Source: Sulfolobales archaeon (GTDB lineage Archaea; Thermoproteota; Thermoprotei_A; Sulfolobales; AG1). Taken from it: a DNA stretch of 64,000 bases. The stretch is taken from the NCBI GenBank assembly GCA_038897115.1, contig JAWAXC010000002.1, forward strand, positions 16,494-80,493, read 5' to 3'. Made by a program: the position numbers and the translations under genes. Position 1 is the stretch's first letter, and each line of letters begins with the position of its first letter. The notes below the pieces were generated by a model. That model was not told the DNA's origin. It made no database searches and was given only the letters and a program-made list of their open reading frames with translations. Shown here piece by piece: positions 18,570 through 27,337 of this stretch.

Positions 18570-19678
18570 GTACACCATCAAGAAAGCTCGAGCATATAGA
18601 TATAGTTCTAACACACGACGTTGAGGGTCCCGGGACTACATGGCTCGAATATGTATATCTAATCCATAGGGCTATCCCTGAAATAAACTTTGAGGATGTC
18701 GAGCTAAGCATAGATTTTCTTGGTAAGAAGCTAAGAGCACCCATAGTTATAACGGGGATGACAGGTGGCCACAGAGATGTTACCCATATAAATAAATCTC
18801 TGGCTGAGGCTGCTGAGGAGTTTGGTATAGCGATGGGGGTGGGGTCTCAGAGGGCAGCTATAGAGGATCCCTCGAGAATCGAGTCGTTCTCAATAGTTAG
18901 AAAAGTTGCTCCCAGCACAGTTCTAATAGCCAATCTAGGCGCACCACAGCTTGTCAAAGGCTATGGGGTTAGCGAGGTTCGGAGGGCTATAGAGATGATA
19001 GATGCAGATGCAATAGCAATACATCTAAACCCAGCCCAGGAGGTTATACAGCCGGAGGGAGAGCCCGTATATAGGGGTGTTCTTAAGAGTCTCGAGCATA
19101 TAGCATCGGTTCTAGAGAGACCGGTAATAGTTAAGGAAACAGGGTGTGGATTGTCGATGGAGGTTATAGAGGATCTCAGAGGGATAGGGATCAAAATCGT
19201 AGATGTATCTGGCTATGGAGGCACTAACTGGGTGCTTGTCGAGAAATATAGGGCAGAGAGAAGGGGTGAAGATCTTAAGGTATTAGTGGCTAACGATCTA
19301 TCTATGTGGGGTATACCAACTGCAGCATCTATTATAGAGGCTAGATATGCTGCTCCAGACTTCACCATAATAGGTAGCGGGGGTATAAGATCTGCTTTAG
19401 ATGCCGCCAAAGCCCTCGCCCTAGGCGCAGATCTAGTTGGAATAGCTAAGCCAGCCCTGGAGGCCTATTACTCTGGGAGGTTAAAGATATATCTTAAAAG
19501 CCTGATACATGGTATAAAAGCAGTGCTATTCCTCACAGGATCTAGAAATATTGCTGAGCTTAGGCAAAAACCCCTTATAATAACCGGTGCATTGAGGGAG
19601 TGGATGATCGAGAGAAGGATCGATAGGGAGGCGTTTGACATGGCTAGAAGAAGATCTACAGGTATCGGCATATTATAA
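18566..19678 (+). CDS. fni: Isopentenyl-diphosphate isomerase, type 2
   Basis: FMN- and NADPH-dependent type 2 IPP isomerase of 370 aa, interconverting IPP and DMAPP. Clear motifs: VLTHDVEGPGTTWLEYVYLIH, APIVITGMTGGH (FMN), GVGSQRAAIED, AIHLNPAQE with the active-site Gln, VKETGCG and GSGGIRSALDAAKALALGADLVG. TTG 18566 overlaps the kinase stop. It stands directly after isopentenyl phosphate kinase, its pathway neighbour. Confidence 0.94.
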   Translation: MSTPSRKLEHIDIVLTHDVEGPGTTWLEYVYLIHRAIPEINFEDVELSIDFLGKKLRAPIVITGMTGGHRDVTHINKSLAEAAEEFGIAMGVGSQRAAIEDPSRIESFSIVRKVAPSTVLIANLGAPQLVKGYGVSEVRRAIEMIDADAIAIHLNPAQEVIQPEGEPVYRGVLKSLEHIASVLERPVIVKETGCGLSMEVIEDLRGIGIKIVDVSGYGGTNWVLVEKYRAERRGEDLKVLVANDLSMWGIPTAASIIEARYAAPDFTIIGSGGIRSALDAAKALALGADLVGIAKPALEAYYSGRLKIYLKSLIHGIKAVLFLTGSRNIAELRQKPLIITGALREWMIERRIDREAFDMARRRSTGIGIL

Positions 19679-19751
19679 TAATTTCGAGAAACCCTCTTCT
19701 ATTTTATCCCCCCGGTATAACTATATTTGGTGGTATTCCATAGTATTTCAT

Positions 19752-21116
19752 ATGATCACTATTACCCAGACCCCTTTGGTTAGATTCAAGATAGGCATTG
19801 AGGAGATAGTCAAAAGGCTCGGGTCTGTCCAGGGCCAAGTAGATCTCTCATTACTTAGAGAAGGTGAGGACTATATATTAAGCCCTGGCGGCGTCACCAG
19901 AATGGTCTACCCTTTTCTCCGCAGGCTTGTAGACATGGGTGGATCCCCATGGTGGGTCTCGCTTAATCCCAACGCTCCTCAAACTGTGGTTGCCAATGGG
20001 ATAAAGATCTACCATGTTTCGGTTCCAACAGAGAGGATAAAAGGGTATGGAAAGGCGAAGGAGGTTATATGGGGAACTCTTCATATGATCCATGAGAGTG
20101 TCTCCCAAGCCCAGGATCTAATGTGGATGGATGAATATATAGATTACATATACTATAATAGAAGGGTTGCCCAAGCAGTAGATATGCTTGATCGTGAGGA
20201 GGACTTCGATATAATATATATACATGACTTCCAACATATCCCGCTAGGGACTATGCTGACTACTATAAAGCCTAGAATCTTTAGATGGCATATTCCGCTG
20301 GAGAAGAGTCTGATACCGGATACGTGGATCCCCTCACTAGATCTCTATCTCAATAAATATAATACTATAATCGTAAGCAGCAAGAGATACTCAAAGAACC
20401 TGGTTGAGATGGGCTATAGAGGTAGAGTTGTTGAGATGTACCCATATATAGATCCTACACAGTATAAAATCCCCTCAAGGGATGAGGTGGAGAAGTTTGC
20501 ATCTAGATACGGTATTGCCCCTGATGATAAACTGATTCTCGTTGTCGCTAGGATGGATCCGATGAAGGGTCAGGATAGAGCTATTAAGGCTCTTAAGCTT
20601 GTGAAAAAGGAAATCCCAGAGGCGAAGCTTATGCTTGTTGGAAACGGCAGCTTCTCAAGCTCTAAGAACGGGATAGGGCTTAGCAAGGGGGAGAGATGGG
20701 CTGGATATCTCTCTAGCCTAGCTAATGAGCTCGGCTTGGCGAATGATGTGATAATGACTGGGTATTTAGGTCAGAGGGATCTTGAGGCAGCATATTCCAG
20801 GGCAGACGTTGTTCTTCTCCCATCCATTATAGAGGGGTTTGGGCTTGTGGTTGTTGAGGGCTGGCTATATAGGAAGCCAGCTATTGTGAGTTCCAATGCA
20901 GGTGTAGCAGATCTTGTGAGGGATGGTGAGAACGGCTTCATAGTAGATCCAAATAGTTTTGAGGATATCGCAGAGAAGATCAAGATTGTTTTAAAAGACG
21001 AGAGACTCGCAGAAGAGCTTGGAAGAAGGGGGTATGAGACTTCTAAGAGATGTTATATCGATACAGTATTTAAGGAGGAGATGGAGGTTATAGAGAGAAC
21101 CATCGAGGGTAGGTAG
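19752..21116 (+). CDS. Glycosyltransferase, GT4 family (TreT-like)
   Basis: Cytosolic GT-B glycosyltransferase of about 454 aa. The C-terminal nucleotide-sugar domain has VVARMDPMKGQDRAIKA, LVGNG and the E-x7-E motif in PSIIEGFGLVVVEGW. The N-terminal half has RWHIPLEKSL and DLMWMDEYID, reminiscent of trehalose glycosyltransferring synthase (TreT), but substrate assignment is an inference. ATG 19752 is preferred to ATG 19635, which would overlap the idi-2 gene; a TATA-like actatatttgg lies about 28 nt before it. The MscS gene follows immediately. Confidence 0.82.
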   Translation: MITITQTPLVRFKIGIEEIVKRLGSVQGQVDLSLLREGEDYILSPGGVTRMVYPFLRRLVDMGGSPWWVSLNPNAPQTVVANGIKIYHVSVPTERIKGYGKAKEVIWGTLHMIHESVSQAQDLMWMDEYIDYIYYNRRVAQAVDMLDREEDFDIIYIHDFQHIPLGTMLTTIKPRIFRWHIPLEKSLIPDTWIPSLDLYLNKYNTIIVSSKRYSKNLVEMGYRGRVVEMYPYIDPTQYKIPSRDEVEKFASRYGIAPDDKLILVVARMDPMKGQDRAIKALKLVKKEIPEAKLMLVGNGSFSSSKNGIGLSKGERWAGYLSSLANELGLANDVIMTGYLGQRDLEAAYSRADVVLLPSIIEGFGLVVVEGWLYRKPAIVSSNAGVADLVRDGENGFIVDPNSFEDIAEKIKIVLKDERLAEELGRRGYETSKRCYIDTVFKEEMEVIERTIEGR

Positions 21117-21884
21117 ATGGTTCTGGAAGAACTTATACCTATTCTTCAAACAATATACCCTCTCTTCTACTTCATAGGAATCATCTTAGCAACATGGCTA
21201 GTAGTAAAAATCCTTGATAGTATTGTGAAGAGAGCATTCTCAATATTACCACACCTGGTTTTAACTAGGATTAGAAAGGGTATTTCAGCCTTCATATGGG
21301 CTGTGGGGATCCTTATCGCTATTGAGCAGCTGGGCCTTAGGGCAGAGATCCTCATAGCTATAATAGTTCTCCTAGGTATAGCAGCTATAATAGCTCTCAA
21401 AGATGTGCTGTCTAACATAGCGAGCAAGTACTTCTCAGATATATATGTTCCATATAAGGTGGGCGATAGAATAAGCATCGCCGGATATACAGGATCTGTG
21501 ATAGAGATCAACCCCCTAGTAACTGTTCTTCTGACAGATGATGGTAAGACTATATCGATACCTAACTCGTTCTTCGTATCCAATATAGTTGTTAACGAGA
21601 CTAGGGAGGCGTGGAGAGAGATCATAATACCGATTCTTATCGAGAAGGGTCTCGATATAGCGGAGGTTGAGGCAGAGATTTTGAAGAGAGTTAACAAGCT
21701 TAGATCAAGATTAGATGATAGATTCCCACCAACAATTATAACTAGAAGAGCAGATGAAAATAACGTCGAGATCATACTTGTTGCGAGGATAAAGGATCCG
21801 ATGGATAAAGATGCTATTACTAATGAGATAAATAGGAGGGTTTTAGAGGCTATAGAGTATATGAAAAGCAGGGGCAGGAAATAG
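21117..21884 (+). CDS. MscS-type mechanosensitive channel
   Basis: Small-conductance mechanosensitive channel protein of 255 aa. Three N-terminal helices (about 10-30, 50-70 and 78-98), a pore-lining stretch LLGIAAIIALKDVLSNIASKY and the beta domain YKVGDRISIAGYTGSVIEINP with TISIPNSFFV are typical, and a mixed alpha/beta vestibule domain follows. It relieves turgor during osmotic downshock. It starts on the base after the glycosyltransferase stop, so the two form an operon. Confidence 0.92.
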   Translation: MVLEELIPILQTIYPLFYFIGIILATWLVVKILDSIVKRAFSILPHLVLTRIRKGISAFIWAVGILIAIEQLGLRAEILIAIIVLLGIAAIIALKDVLSNIASKYFSDIYVPYKVGDRISIAGYTGSVIEINPLVTVLLTDDGKTISIPNSFFVSNIVVNETREAWREIIIPILIEKGLDIAEVEAEILKRVNKLRSRLDDRFPPTIITRRADENNVEIILVARIKDPMDKDAITNEINRRVLEAIEYMKSRGRK

Positions 21885-22036
21885 AAGCATTTCTAGAGCC
21901 GATCTTCAATCCATTCTTTAAATAGCGAGTATTGGTTTAGCCAAGGCTCAAGTCTGTTACTAAGAGCTCCAAGGATCAATAGCTATTCTAGGAAAAAATA
22001 TATTTTAGCTGGTGGAGTATTATCTGAGGTCTTTGG

Positions 22037-23500
22037 GTGGCCTCTATGAGGAAGTTAGTTATCGGGGGTGAATGGATCGAAACCGGATCTTATCAAGATA
22101 TTATATCACCTGGTACAGGGGAAGTTGTTGATCGTGTATCCATAGCCTCGGATAGGGACACGGTTAGAAGGGCTATAGATATGGCATATGAGGCCTTCGA
22201 GAGGTTTTCAAAAGAACCTCTAATCAATAGGATAAGGATTTTGAAGAAAGCAGCGGATCTCATGGAATCCTCTAGGGAGGAGCTCGCCAAAACCCTCTCT
22301 ATGGAGGCTGGAAAACCGATAAGGGATGCTAGAGTAGAGGTTTCTAGAGCTATAGCGCTTTTCAGAATAGCTGCTGAAGAGGCTAGAATGGTGTTAGAGG
22401 GCAAGGTCCATAGGGTCGACGCCTATGAATATCCGCCTGGCAATGAGAATAGAATAGTTATGGAGGTGAGAGAGCCCATAGGGGTTGTAGGGGCTATACT
22501 CCCATTCAACTTCCCAGTTAATAGCTTTGCACATAAGGTGGCTCCAAACATAGCTGTTGGCAATACTATAGTCGTTAAGCCTGCCTCTGCAACACCTCTC
22601 TCTGCTCTTGAGCTCGCCTCGATCCTCTATAGGGCGGGGCTTCCAAAGGGGGTTCTAAGCGTCTTGCCAGGGCCGGCATCTGTGGTTGGGGATGAGATTG
22701 TGAGTAATAGAAAGGTGAGGGGCATAACCTTTACAGGATCTACAGCAACAGGCCTAGCTATAGCTTCGAAGGCTGTTACAACGGGGAAAAGGGTTATGAT
22801 GGAGATGGGCGGTTCAGACCCTATAATAGTCTTGGAGGATGCTGATGTTGAGAGAGCTGCTCAGATTGCTGCTAGAGCTAGATATGAATATGCTGGTCAG
22901 AACTGCAACGCTGGCAAGAGGATCATTGTTCACGAGAAGATCAAAGATAGATTTACAGAGCTATTTCTAGAAAATGTTAAGAGAATAAGGGTTGGAGATC
23001 CTCTTAGTGAGGAGACAGATATGGGGCCTGTTATCTCCGAGGATTCCTTAAGAAACCTTGAAAACATGATTAGAGATGCTGTTGAAAAGGGCGGGAAGCT
23101 CCTCTATGGGGGTGAGAGGATGAGGTTAAAAGGCTTCTACCTCTACCCAACCGTTATATATGAACCGCCCATAGAATCGAGGGTTATGAGGGAAGAGGTG
23201 TTCGGACCAGTAGCACCTATAGTTAGCTTTTCTAAGGAGGAAGAGGCTATAGAGCTAGCTAACATAACAGATTATGGTCTCCAAGCAGCAATATTTACGA
23301 AGGACATAGCTAGAGCCCTTAGAATAGCTAGAGAGATAGAGGCTGGAGGTGTAATGATAAATGATAGCACAAGGCTTAGATGGGACGCGCTACCATTCGG
23401 AGGTGTTAAGCTAAGCGGGTTAGGAGGTAGAGAGGGTGTGAGGTCAACTATACTCAACCTAACAGAGATCAAGATCATCTCTATAAATATCTCTACATAA
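22037..23500 (+). CDS. Aldehyde dehydrogenase (GapN / lactaldehyde DH type)
   Basis: NAD(P)-dependent aldehyde dehydrogenase of 487 aa. Catalytic Cys lies in YAGQNCNAGKR near residue 290 and the general base Glu in MMEMGGSDP near 254; FNFPVNSF, the Rossmann FTGSTATG and EVFGPVAPIV follow the superfamily pattern. GQNCNAGKR fits archaeal non-phosphorylating glyceraldehyde-3-phosphate dehydrogenase and lactaldehyde dehydrogenase groups; the substrate is not settled. GTG 22037 has gaggt just upstream, while ATG 22046 (MRKLVI) is an equal option. Confidence 0.88.
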   Translation: MASMRKLVIGGEWIETGSYQDIISPGTGEVVDRVSIASDRDTVRRAIDMAYEAFERFSKEPLINRIRILKKAADLMESSREELAKTLSMEAGKPIRDARVEVSRAIALFRIAAEEARMVLEGKVHRVDAYEYPPGNENRIVMEVREPIGVVGAILPFNFPVNSFAHKVAPNIAVGNTIVVKPASATPLSALELASILYRAGLPKGVLSVLPGPASVVGDEIVSNRKVRGITFTGSTATGLAIASKAVTTGKRVMMEMGGSDPIIVLEDADVERAAQIAARARYEYAGQNCNAGKRIIVHEKIKDRFTELFLENVKRIRVGDPLSEETDMGPVISEDSLRNLENMIRDAVEKGGKLLYGGERMRLKGFYLYPTVIYEPPIESRVMREEVFGPVAPIVSFSKEEEAIELANITDYGLQAAIFTKDIARALRIAREIEAGGVMINDSTRLRWDALPFGGVKLSGLGGREGVRSTILNLTEIKIISINIST

Positions 23501-23506
23501 CATCCA

Positions 23507-23680
23507 TTATAATATTTTCAGCAACCTGAGGCATGTTATGGATGTGCCTTTAGCATCTTCACCATCAACACCTAGACACCTCTCATTAAACTCTACATCT
23601 AGGTATGTGTAGAATTTTCTATATGGGAATGTCTCTAATCTATATTTTAGCCTCCTACCCCTCCCCCTACTCTTCTTCCT
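23507..23680 (-). pseudogene. C-terminal remnant of an unknown gene
   Basis: An open frame of 57 codons on the minus strand with coding-like composition, ending in TAA at 23507 (visible pieces: LETFPYRKFYTYLDVEF and NERCLGVDGEDAKGTS). No start codon with a ribosome site is seen, and the frame is closed by TGA at 23681, close to the mobile element at 23715. I read it as the tail of a gene cut off by the element. Family unknown. Confidence 0.3.
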
Positions 23681-23714
23681 TCACTCTTTAGGTCTAGGTG
23701 TCTCTAACTAGAGT

Positions 23715-24038
23715 ATGTCGACAACCGAGAACCCGCGCCTCCGGGGCGAACAGTTGGGCATGTATATTAATGCTTTTAAGCTTTGTTCAACATTTTCTTA
23801 TTGGGTTTGAAGCCGATGAGATTAGCGAGGCTGATGAACACTATGCCCTTTATTACCTGGGGGAGCACAGCTCCCCGAAGGGTGGTAGAGAGCGAGACCC
23901 AGCCGTGATGAGCCAAGCCGTGGCAGATATATATCTGCCACAGTTCAGGTGAACGGTTCTCAACCCTCCTCTGAATACCCCTCCTAATACATCTATACAA
24001 CTGAAAGCCTCGCCCCTTTAGGGCGGGGAGGAGGTCAG
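23715..24038. mobile_element. Non-autonomous element or IS remnant
   Basis: A block of about 320 bp with a GC-rich hairpin at each end: one near 23729-23750 (gcgcctccggggcg) and the intact element-end hairpin at 24008-24038. The inside has further hairpins (gggggagc/gctcccc near 23859-23877 and gtggcagatatatatctgccac at 23922-23943). It holds no complete transposase; a minus-strand frame of 74 codons (from ATG 24000) is probably translated by chance. The right end reads like the ends of the TnpB element, so it is probably a relative mobilised in trans. Confidence 0.45.
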
Positions 24039-24280
24039 AGTGTATAGAGGTTCTAAATAACCCTCATGATCCTGGAATGTTTTGAGTAGAAATGATATAT
24101 CCGCCATCCTCTCTAGCATTTCAATATCATATCTAACCTCTCTGAGAATCCTCTTAGCAACACCTATGATCTCCTTAAAACCCTCCTCTAGAAAACCCTC
24201 TTCCCTCTCCATAATCCCATTATTATGTATATAGAGGTGCCATATATTCCTGACCTCCTCCCCGCCCTAAAGGGGCGAGG
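24008..24280. repeat. 31-bp perfect inverted repeat flanking an inverted segment
   Basis: The 31 nt at 24008-24038 are the exact reverse complement of 24250-24280. Each copy is the hairpin end of an IS200/IS605-type element. The 211 bp between them (24039-24249) hold the promoter and first half of a small-heat-shock-like gene in the wrong orientation, which is best explained by recombination between the two copies. Confidence 0.8.
24039..24212 (-). pseudogene. N-terminal half of split Hsp20-like gene (inverted)
   Basis: First 58-60 codons of an Hsp20-like protein, from ATG 24212 (MEREEGFLEEGFKEII) to EPLYTL at the repeat border. A TATA-like tctatataca sits about 26 nt before the ATG, so the original promoter moved with it. 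The missing second half, starting SAIEGGYRFVIDVP, is at 25732-25995 on the other strand. Joined, the two give a plausible protein of about 148 aa. That they are one gene is inferred from the fit of the junction (EPLYTL followed by EGGYRFVIDVP) and the mobile DNA between. Confidence 0.6.
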
Positions 24281-24400
24281 GTTCCCTTCAGGGCGGTTCA
24301 TTGGTTTAGGGCTACATTCCCGGCTTTCGCCGGGTTTAGCCCTGGGCCGGGTCTCCGGCCAATTACCCCTATCCCGCATAGCGCGGGACTCGGGGTTATG
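24250..24400 (-). ncRNA. Predicted omega RNA (reRNA) scaffold of TnpB
   Basis: The 3' end of tnpB and the right end form a chain of strong hairpins: cccgc/gcggg at 24373-24387, ggccgg/ccggcc at 24345-24360, cccggc/gccggg at 24319-24334 and the terminal hairpin at 24250-24280. TnpB proteins are known to use an RNA from this position whose guide is the flanking sequence past the right end. Here the guide would be the first bases below 24250 read on the minus strand. A decayed copy with the same order is at 29555-29690. Extent is approximate. Confidence 0.65.
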
Positions 24401-25572
24401 GCCTTCTTTTTAGCTAGTATGTTGAACGCCCCAACGAGGTCTGCGTTGAATATGATGTTATGTTTATAGCATTTGAATAGCCCCCTTGTTATTCTCTCAT
24501 GATTCTCTATACTTCTGCATATTGGGCATGTCCTAGATGTATTTTTCTCATCAACATGCTCGATCTCTATCCCGTATTCCTCAGCAACCTCTCTCAATCT
24601 TCTCAATAGATATCCATAGCTCCATATATGGACAATCTCGAAGTTAACCTTAGAACCCATACCAGGCTCCTGTACAGCATATTTTGGATGACCAACATAT
24701 ATCTTCTTAACACCTTCACTATATAGCCATTCTATTGTGTTCCTAACAGCCCAGTCTATATAGCTCTTGATCTGTCTTCTCCATTTTTTATACATCCTCC
24801 TAAGCCTCCTAGAAGATCTCAAACCATATCTATTCAAGGTGCTTTGATAGCTAGAGATCTTCTCCCTCCAGTAGAAGCTAATAGCCTTCAAAGGCCTCCC
24901 ATTAACCAATAAAGCAGATCCATCATCAACATATATAGCCAATAGGTTGTTAACACCTATATCTATGCCGGCCTCCTTATCCCCAAGAGGCTTTAGAGGA
25001 ATCCTAAAGCTACTACCCTTGACTACCTTCTTATCAACCTCGTAGGATATGTATATATACCATTTCTTATCATCAGCATCATAGTGTATCTCAGCCCTAC
25101 CCTGCCTCCCAGAAATATGTATCCTGCCTGAGTATCTAACTCTCATAGATCCAATAGCTCCTAAGCCCTTAATAACTATATACTCACCATCAACCCTATA
25201 CTGGTCGTTTCTAAGCACAGCCCACAGTGTTCTGATCTTCCCCTTCTTCCTATAACCAGGTGGGTTAACCCTTGTTATGAACGGTGGTAGCCTACCCTCC
25301 TTCTTAGCCTTCAAAGATGAGAAGAATGATCTCCAGGCCTCATCATTCTTGTTGAGGATCTGCTGTGTTGTTGCAGATCCGATTATCTTCTTATATCTCT
25401 CGTAGAACTCCTTATACGTGCTCTTAAGATCTACTTTTTTGGTTTCGAAGAACTGTCTCCTCCTAGCATAGTTCACCTCGTTCCAGAGCTTTGAAGAGAT
25501 ATTACAGAGCGTCTTTAGCCTCTTCTCAGCCTCCTCATCCGGCAGTAGCCTTAGCATCACAGTTCTGATCAA
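24298..25572 (-). CDS. tnpB: TnpB RNA-guided nuclease
   Basis: TnpB of 424 aa. The RuvC acidic residues are visible: Asp in EAGIDIGVNNLL, Glu in VDEKNTSRTCPIC and Asp in NADLVGAFNIL. The zinc finger between the last two is CPIC ... CYKH, so the fourth ligand is His or absent rather than the usual Cys. The N-terminal WED/REC-like part is intact and no frameshift is seen, so the protein may be active. The C-terminal tail of about 35 aa overlaps the predicted omega RNA. ATG 25572 (MIRTVMLRLLP) is a normal TnpB start. Confidence 0.9.
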   Translation of the reverse strand: MIRTVMLRLLPDEEAEKRLKTLCNISSKLWNEVNYARRRQFFETKKVDLKSTYKEFYERYKKIIGSATTQQILNKNDEAWRSFFSSLKAKKEGRLPPFITRVNPPGYRKKGKIRTLWAVLRNDQYRVDGEYIVIKGLGAIGSMRVRYSGRIHISGRQGRAEIHYDADDKKWYIYISYEVDKKVVKGSSFRIPLKPLGDKEAGIDIGVNNLLAIYVDDGSALLVNGRPLKAISFYWREKISSYQSTLNRYGLRSSRRLRRMYKKWRRQIKSYIDWAVRNTIEWLYSEGVKKIYVGHPKYAVQEPGMGSKVNFEIVHIWSYGYLLRRLREVAEEYGIEIEHVDEKNTSRTCPICRSIENHERITRGLFKCYKHNIIFNADLVGAFNILAKKKAITPSPALCGIGVIGRRPGPGLNPAKAGNVALNQ

Positions 25573-25731
25573 TGTATCACGCCCGGGGCCCTGGCGGGCA
25601 TAGAGATAGAGGGGATAGCTATATTTTAGCCGCTTGAGGTTGGCCCGCCAAGGCCACCGAAATACACTAGAGGACTCAATTTATAAGCTTATCGCCATCC
25701 CCGCCTTAAAGGAACAAGGTTTTCAGTTGTA

Positions 25732-25995
25732 AGCGCTATTGAAGGTGGGTATAGGTTCGTAATAGATGTTCCGTGTGCAGATAAAGATACTATTGAGGTG
25801 AGTAGTGTTAAGAAGACTATAGAGCTTAGGGTAAAGATATCTAGGGATAAGATTAAAGCTCTAAGTACTATGGGGGCTGACACACTTCCTATTAAGGGAT
25901 ATAGATTGAAGTATGATCTACCGTTTGAACCAGATCCAAATAAGATCCGGGTTAGAATGAGGGCAGGTTTCATAGAGCTTATAGTTATGAAATAG
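25732..25995 (+). pseudogene. C-terminal half of split Hsp20-like gene
   Basis: Open frame of 87 codons beginning directly at the element end (SAIEGGYRFVIDVPCADKD) and ending at TAG 25995 (FIELIVMK). The alternating beta-strand pattern (GGYRFVIDVP, TIELRVKI, IRVRMRAGFIELIVM) fits an alpha-crystallin/Hsp20-like fold. An internal GTG at 25798 could start a short 65-aa product, but no ribosome site is convincing. The N-terminal half is at 24039-24212, inverted. Confidence 0.6.
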
Positions 25996-26005
25996 TTCTC
26001 AGATC

Positions 26006-27337
26006 CTATGGGAAGAGCCTCTCGGGATCTCGTGGGAGCAATCTGGCTTCCCTTATATTCGGTAGCTTTAGTATTTGCATTACAACCCTCTCAAGGCCTA
26101 TTCCAGCCCCACCATGTGGTGGGGCCCCGTATTTGAAGAACTCTAGGTAGAACCAGAAGTTCTCTGGATTTAGCCCCTTCTCCCTAGCCTGTTCCACCAG
26201 GATATGATATCTATGCTCTCTCTGCCCCCCTGTAGCTACCTCCAATCCCCTGAATAGTAGGTCGAAGCTTAGAGTCCACTCCGGCTCCCCAGGTTTTCTC
26301 ATAGCATAGAACGGCCTTACCTTCCATGGATATTCTGTTACGAATATAAAGTCTGAAGAGTATTCTTTTCTAGCATATGTCCATAGCAGTTTCTCGGCCT
26401 CTGAATCTAGATCCTCTCCATATGGTATCCTCTTACCCATCCCCTCTAGCACTCTATATGCTTCTCTCATTGTTATCCTGGGGAACTCCTTCGGAATCAA
26501 TATATCTGATGCTCCATAGCTCTCTATGATCTCCCTTGTCCTGCTATTCCTAAGAACACTTTCAACAACATATTTGAATGCTCCCTCAGCCACCTTTAAC
26601 ACGTCTTCAAGCCCCTCTATAAAGCCTACCTCATAGTCTATCGAGTGATACTCTGTTAGATGTCTCACCGTATGATGCTTCTCAGCCCTATATACAGGGC
26701 CTATCTCGAATACCTTCTCGAAACCAGCTATCACACCCATCTGCTTATAGAACTGGGGTGATTGGGCTAAGAAGGCCTGTCTATCGAAATATACTATGGG
26801 GAATACCTCCGCCCCGCCCTCAGTGGCTCCACCAACTATCTTTGGTGTGAAGATCTCTATGAAGCCATTTGATCTGAAGTACTCTCTAAACGCGTTGGCA
26901 ACCTCAGCCTCTAATATGAATACCCCCATCACCTTGGGGTTTCTAACATCTAGCCATCTCCATCTCAGCCTTGTCGAGAGATCTGATTGGAGGGAACTCC
27001 CAACCTCTATCGGTGCTGGCTCAACCACCTTAGATATAACCTCTATCCTTTCGGCAGCTATCTCAGCACCGCCAGGGGCCTGGGGGTTTCTCCTGAGGAT
27101 TCCAGTTACACATATAACATCCTCTCTATCAAGCGTTGCTATTGTCTCTAAAACCTCTTGAGATGTCTCTCCAGCCTTTCCAACGATCTGTATAGAACCC
27201 TCTCTATCCCTTAATATCACGAATTTAACCTTACCGAGATCCCTTATTCTATCAACCCAACCACAAATTCTATATTTATTTCCATCTACACCTACTCTGA
27301 GCAGATCCTTAGTATATAGCGTCTTCATACCCCCCAC
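26006..27337 (-). CDS. aspS: Aspartyl-tRNA synthetase, archaeal type
   Basis: Class IIb synthetase of 443 aa charging tRNA(Asp). An OB-fold anticodon domain (residues 10-110, CGWVDRIRDLGKVKFVILRDREG) precedes the catalytic core with motif 1 around RWRWLDVRNP, motif 2 VYRAEKHHTVRHLTEY and motif 3 GAGIGLERVVMQILKLPNIREA. The short length shows the archaeal/eukaryotic type without the bacterial insertion. Whether it also charges tRNA(Asn) cannot be told here. It is divergent from cdvB. Confidence 0.95.
   Translation of the reverse strand: MGGMKTLYTKDLLRVGVDGNKYRICGWVDRIRDLGKVKFVILRDREGSIQIVGKAGETSQEVLETIATLDREDVICVTGILRRNPQAPGGAEIAAERIEVISKVVEPAPIEVGSSLQSDLSTRLRWRWLDVRNPKVMGVFILEAEVANAFREYFRSNGFIEIFTPKIVGGATEGGAEVFPIVYFDRQAFLAQSPQFYKQMGVIAGFEKVFEIGPVYRAEKHHTVRHLTEYHSIDYEVGFIEGLEDVLKVAEGAFKYVVESVLRNSRTREIIESYGASDILIPKEFPRITMREAYRVLEGMGKRIPYGEDLDSEAEKLLWTYARKEYSSDFIFVTEYPWKVRPFYAMRKPGEPEWTLSFDLLFRGLEVATGGQREHRYHILVEQAREKGLNPENFWFYLEFFKYGAPPHGGAGIGLERVVMQILKLPNIREARLLPRDPERLFP

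Larger units (their letters stand above)
24250..25731 (-). mobile_element. TnpB-only IS200/IS605-family element
   Basis: Element of about 1.48 kb with tnpB on the minus strand and no tnpA. The right end (24250-24280) and left end (about 25690-25731, ending ttttcagttgtaa) carry similar hairpins in the same orientation, as in IS200/IS605 elements that move as single strands. A second GC-rich palindrome (cgcccggggccctggcggg, 25581-25599) lies just before tnpB. It interrupts an Hsp20-like gene. Without tnpA it would need transposase from elsewhere. Confidence 0.8.

Noticed and set aside
21167..21775. Minus-strand frame of 202 codons opposite the MscS gene
   Set aside because: Antisense shadow of a clear MscS channel, with no motif or start signal of its own.
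23795..23920. Possible C/D guide RNA or other stable RNA (ctgatga and gtgatga motifs)
   Set aside because: Spacing of the boxes does not fit, and the region is better explained as the inside of a mobile element.
23776..24000. Minus-strand frame of 74 codons inside the small mobile element
   Set aside because: It runs through several hairpins and lacks a ribosome site. It could be a decayed transposase piece, but I could not assign it to a family.
24188..24379. Minus-strand frame of 63 codons between the Hsp20-like half and tnpB
   Set aside because: It overlaps the structured right end and omega RNA region of the TnpB element; the amino-acid sequence is a by-product of the GC-rich hairpins.
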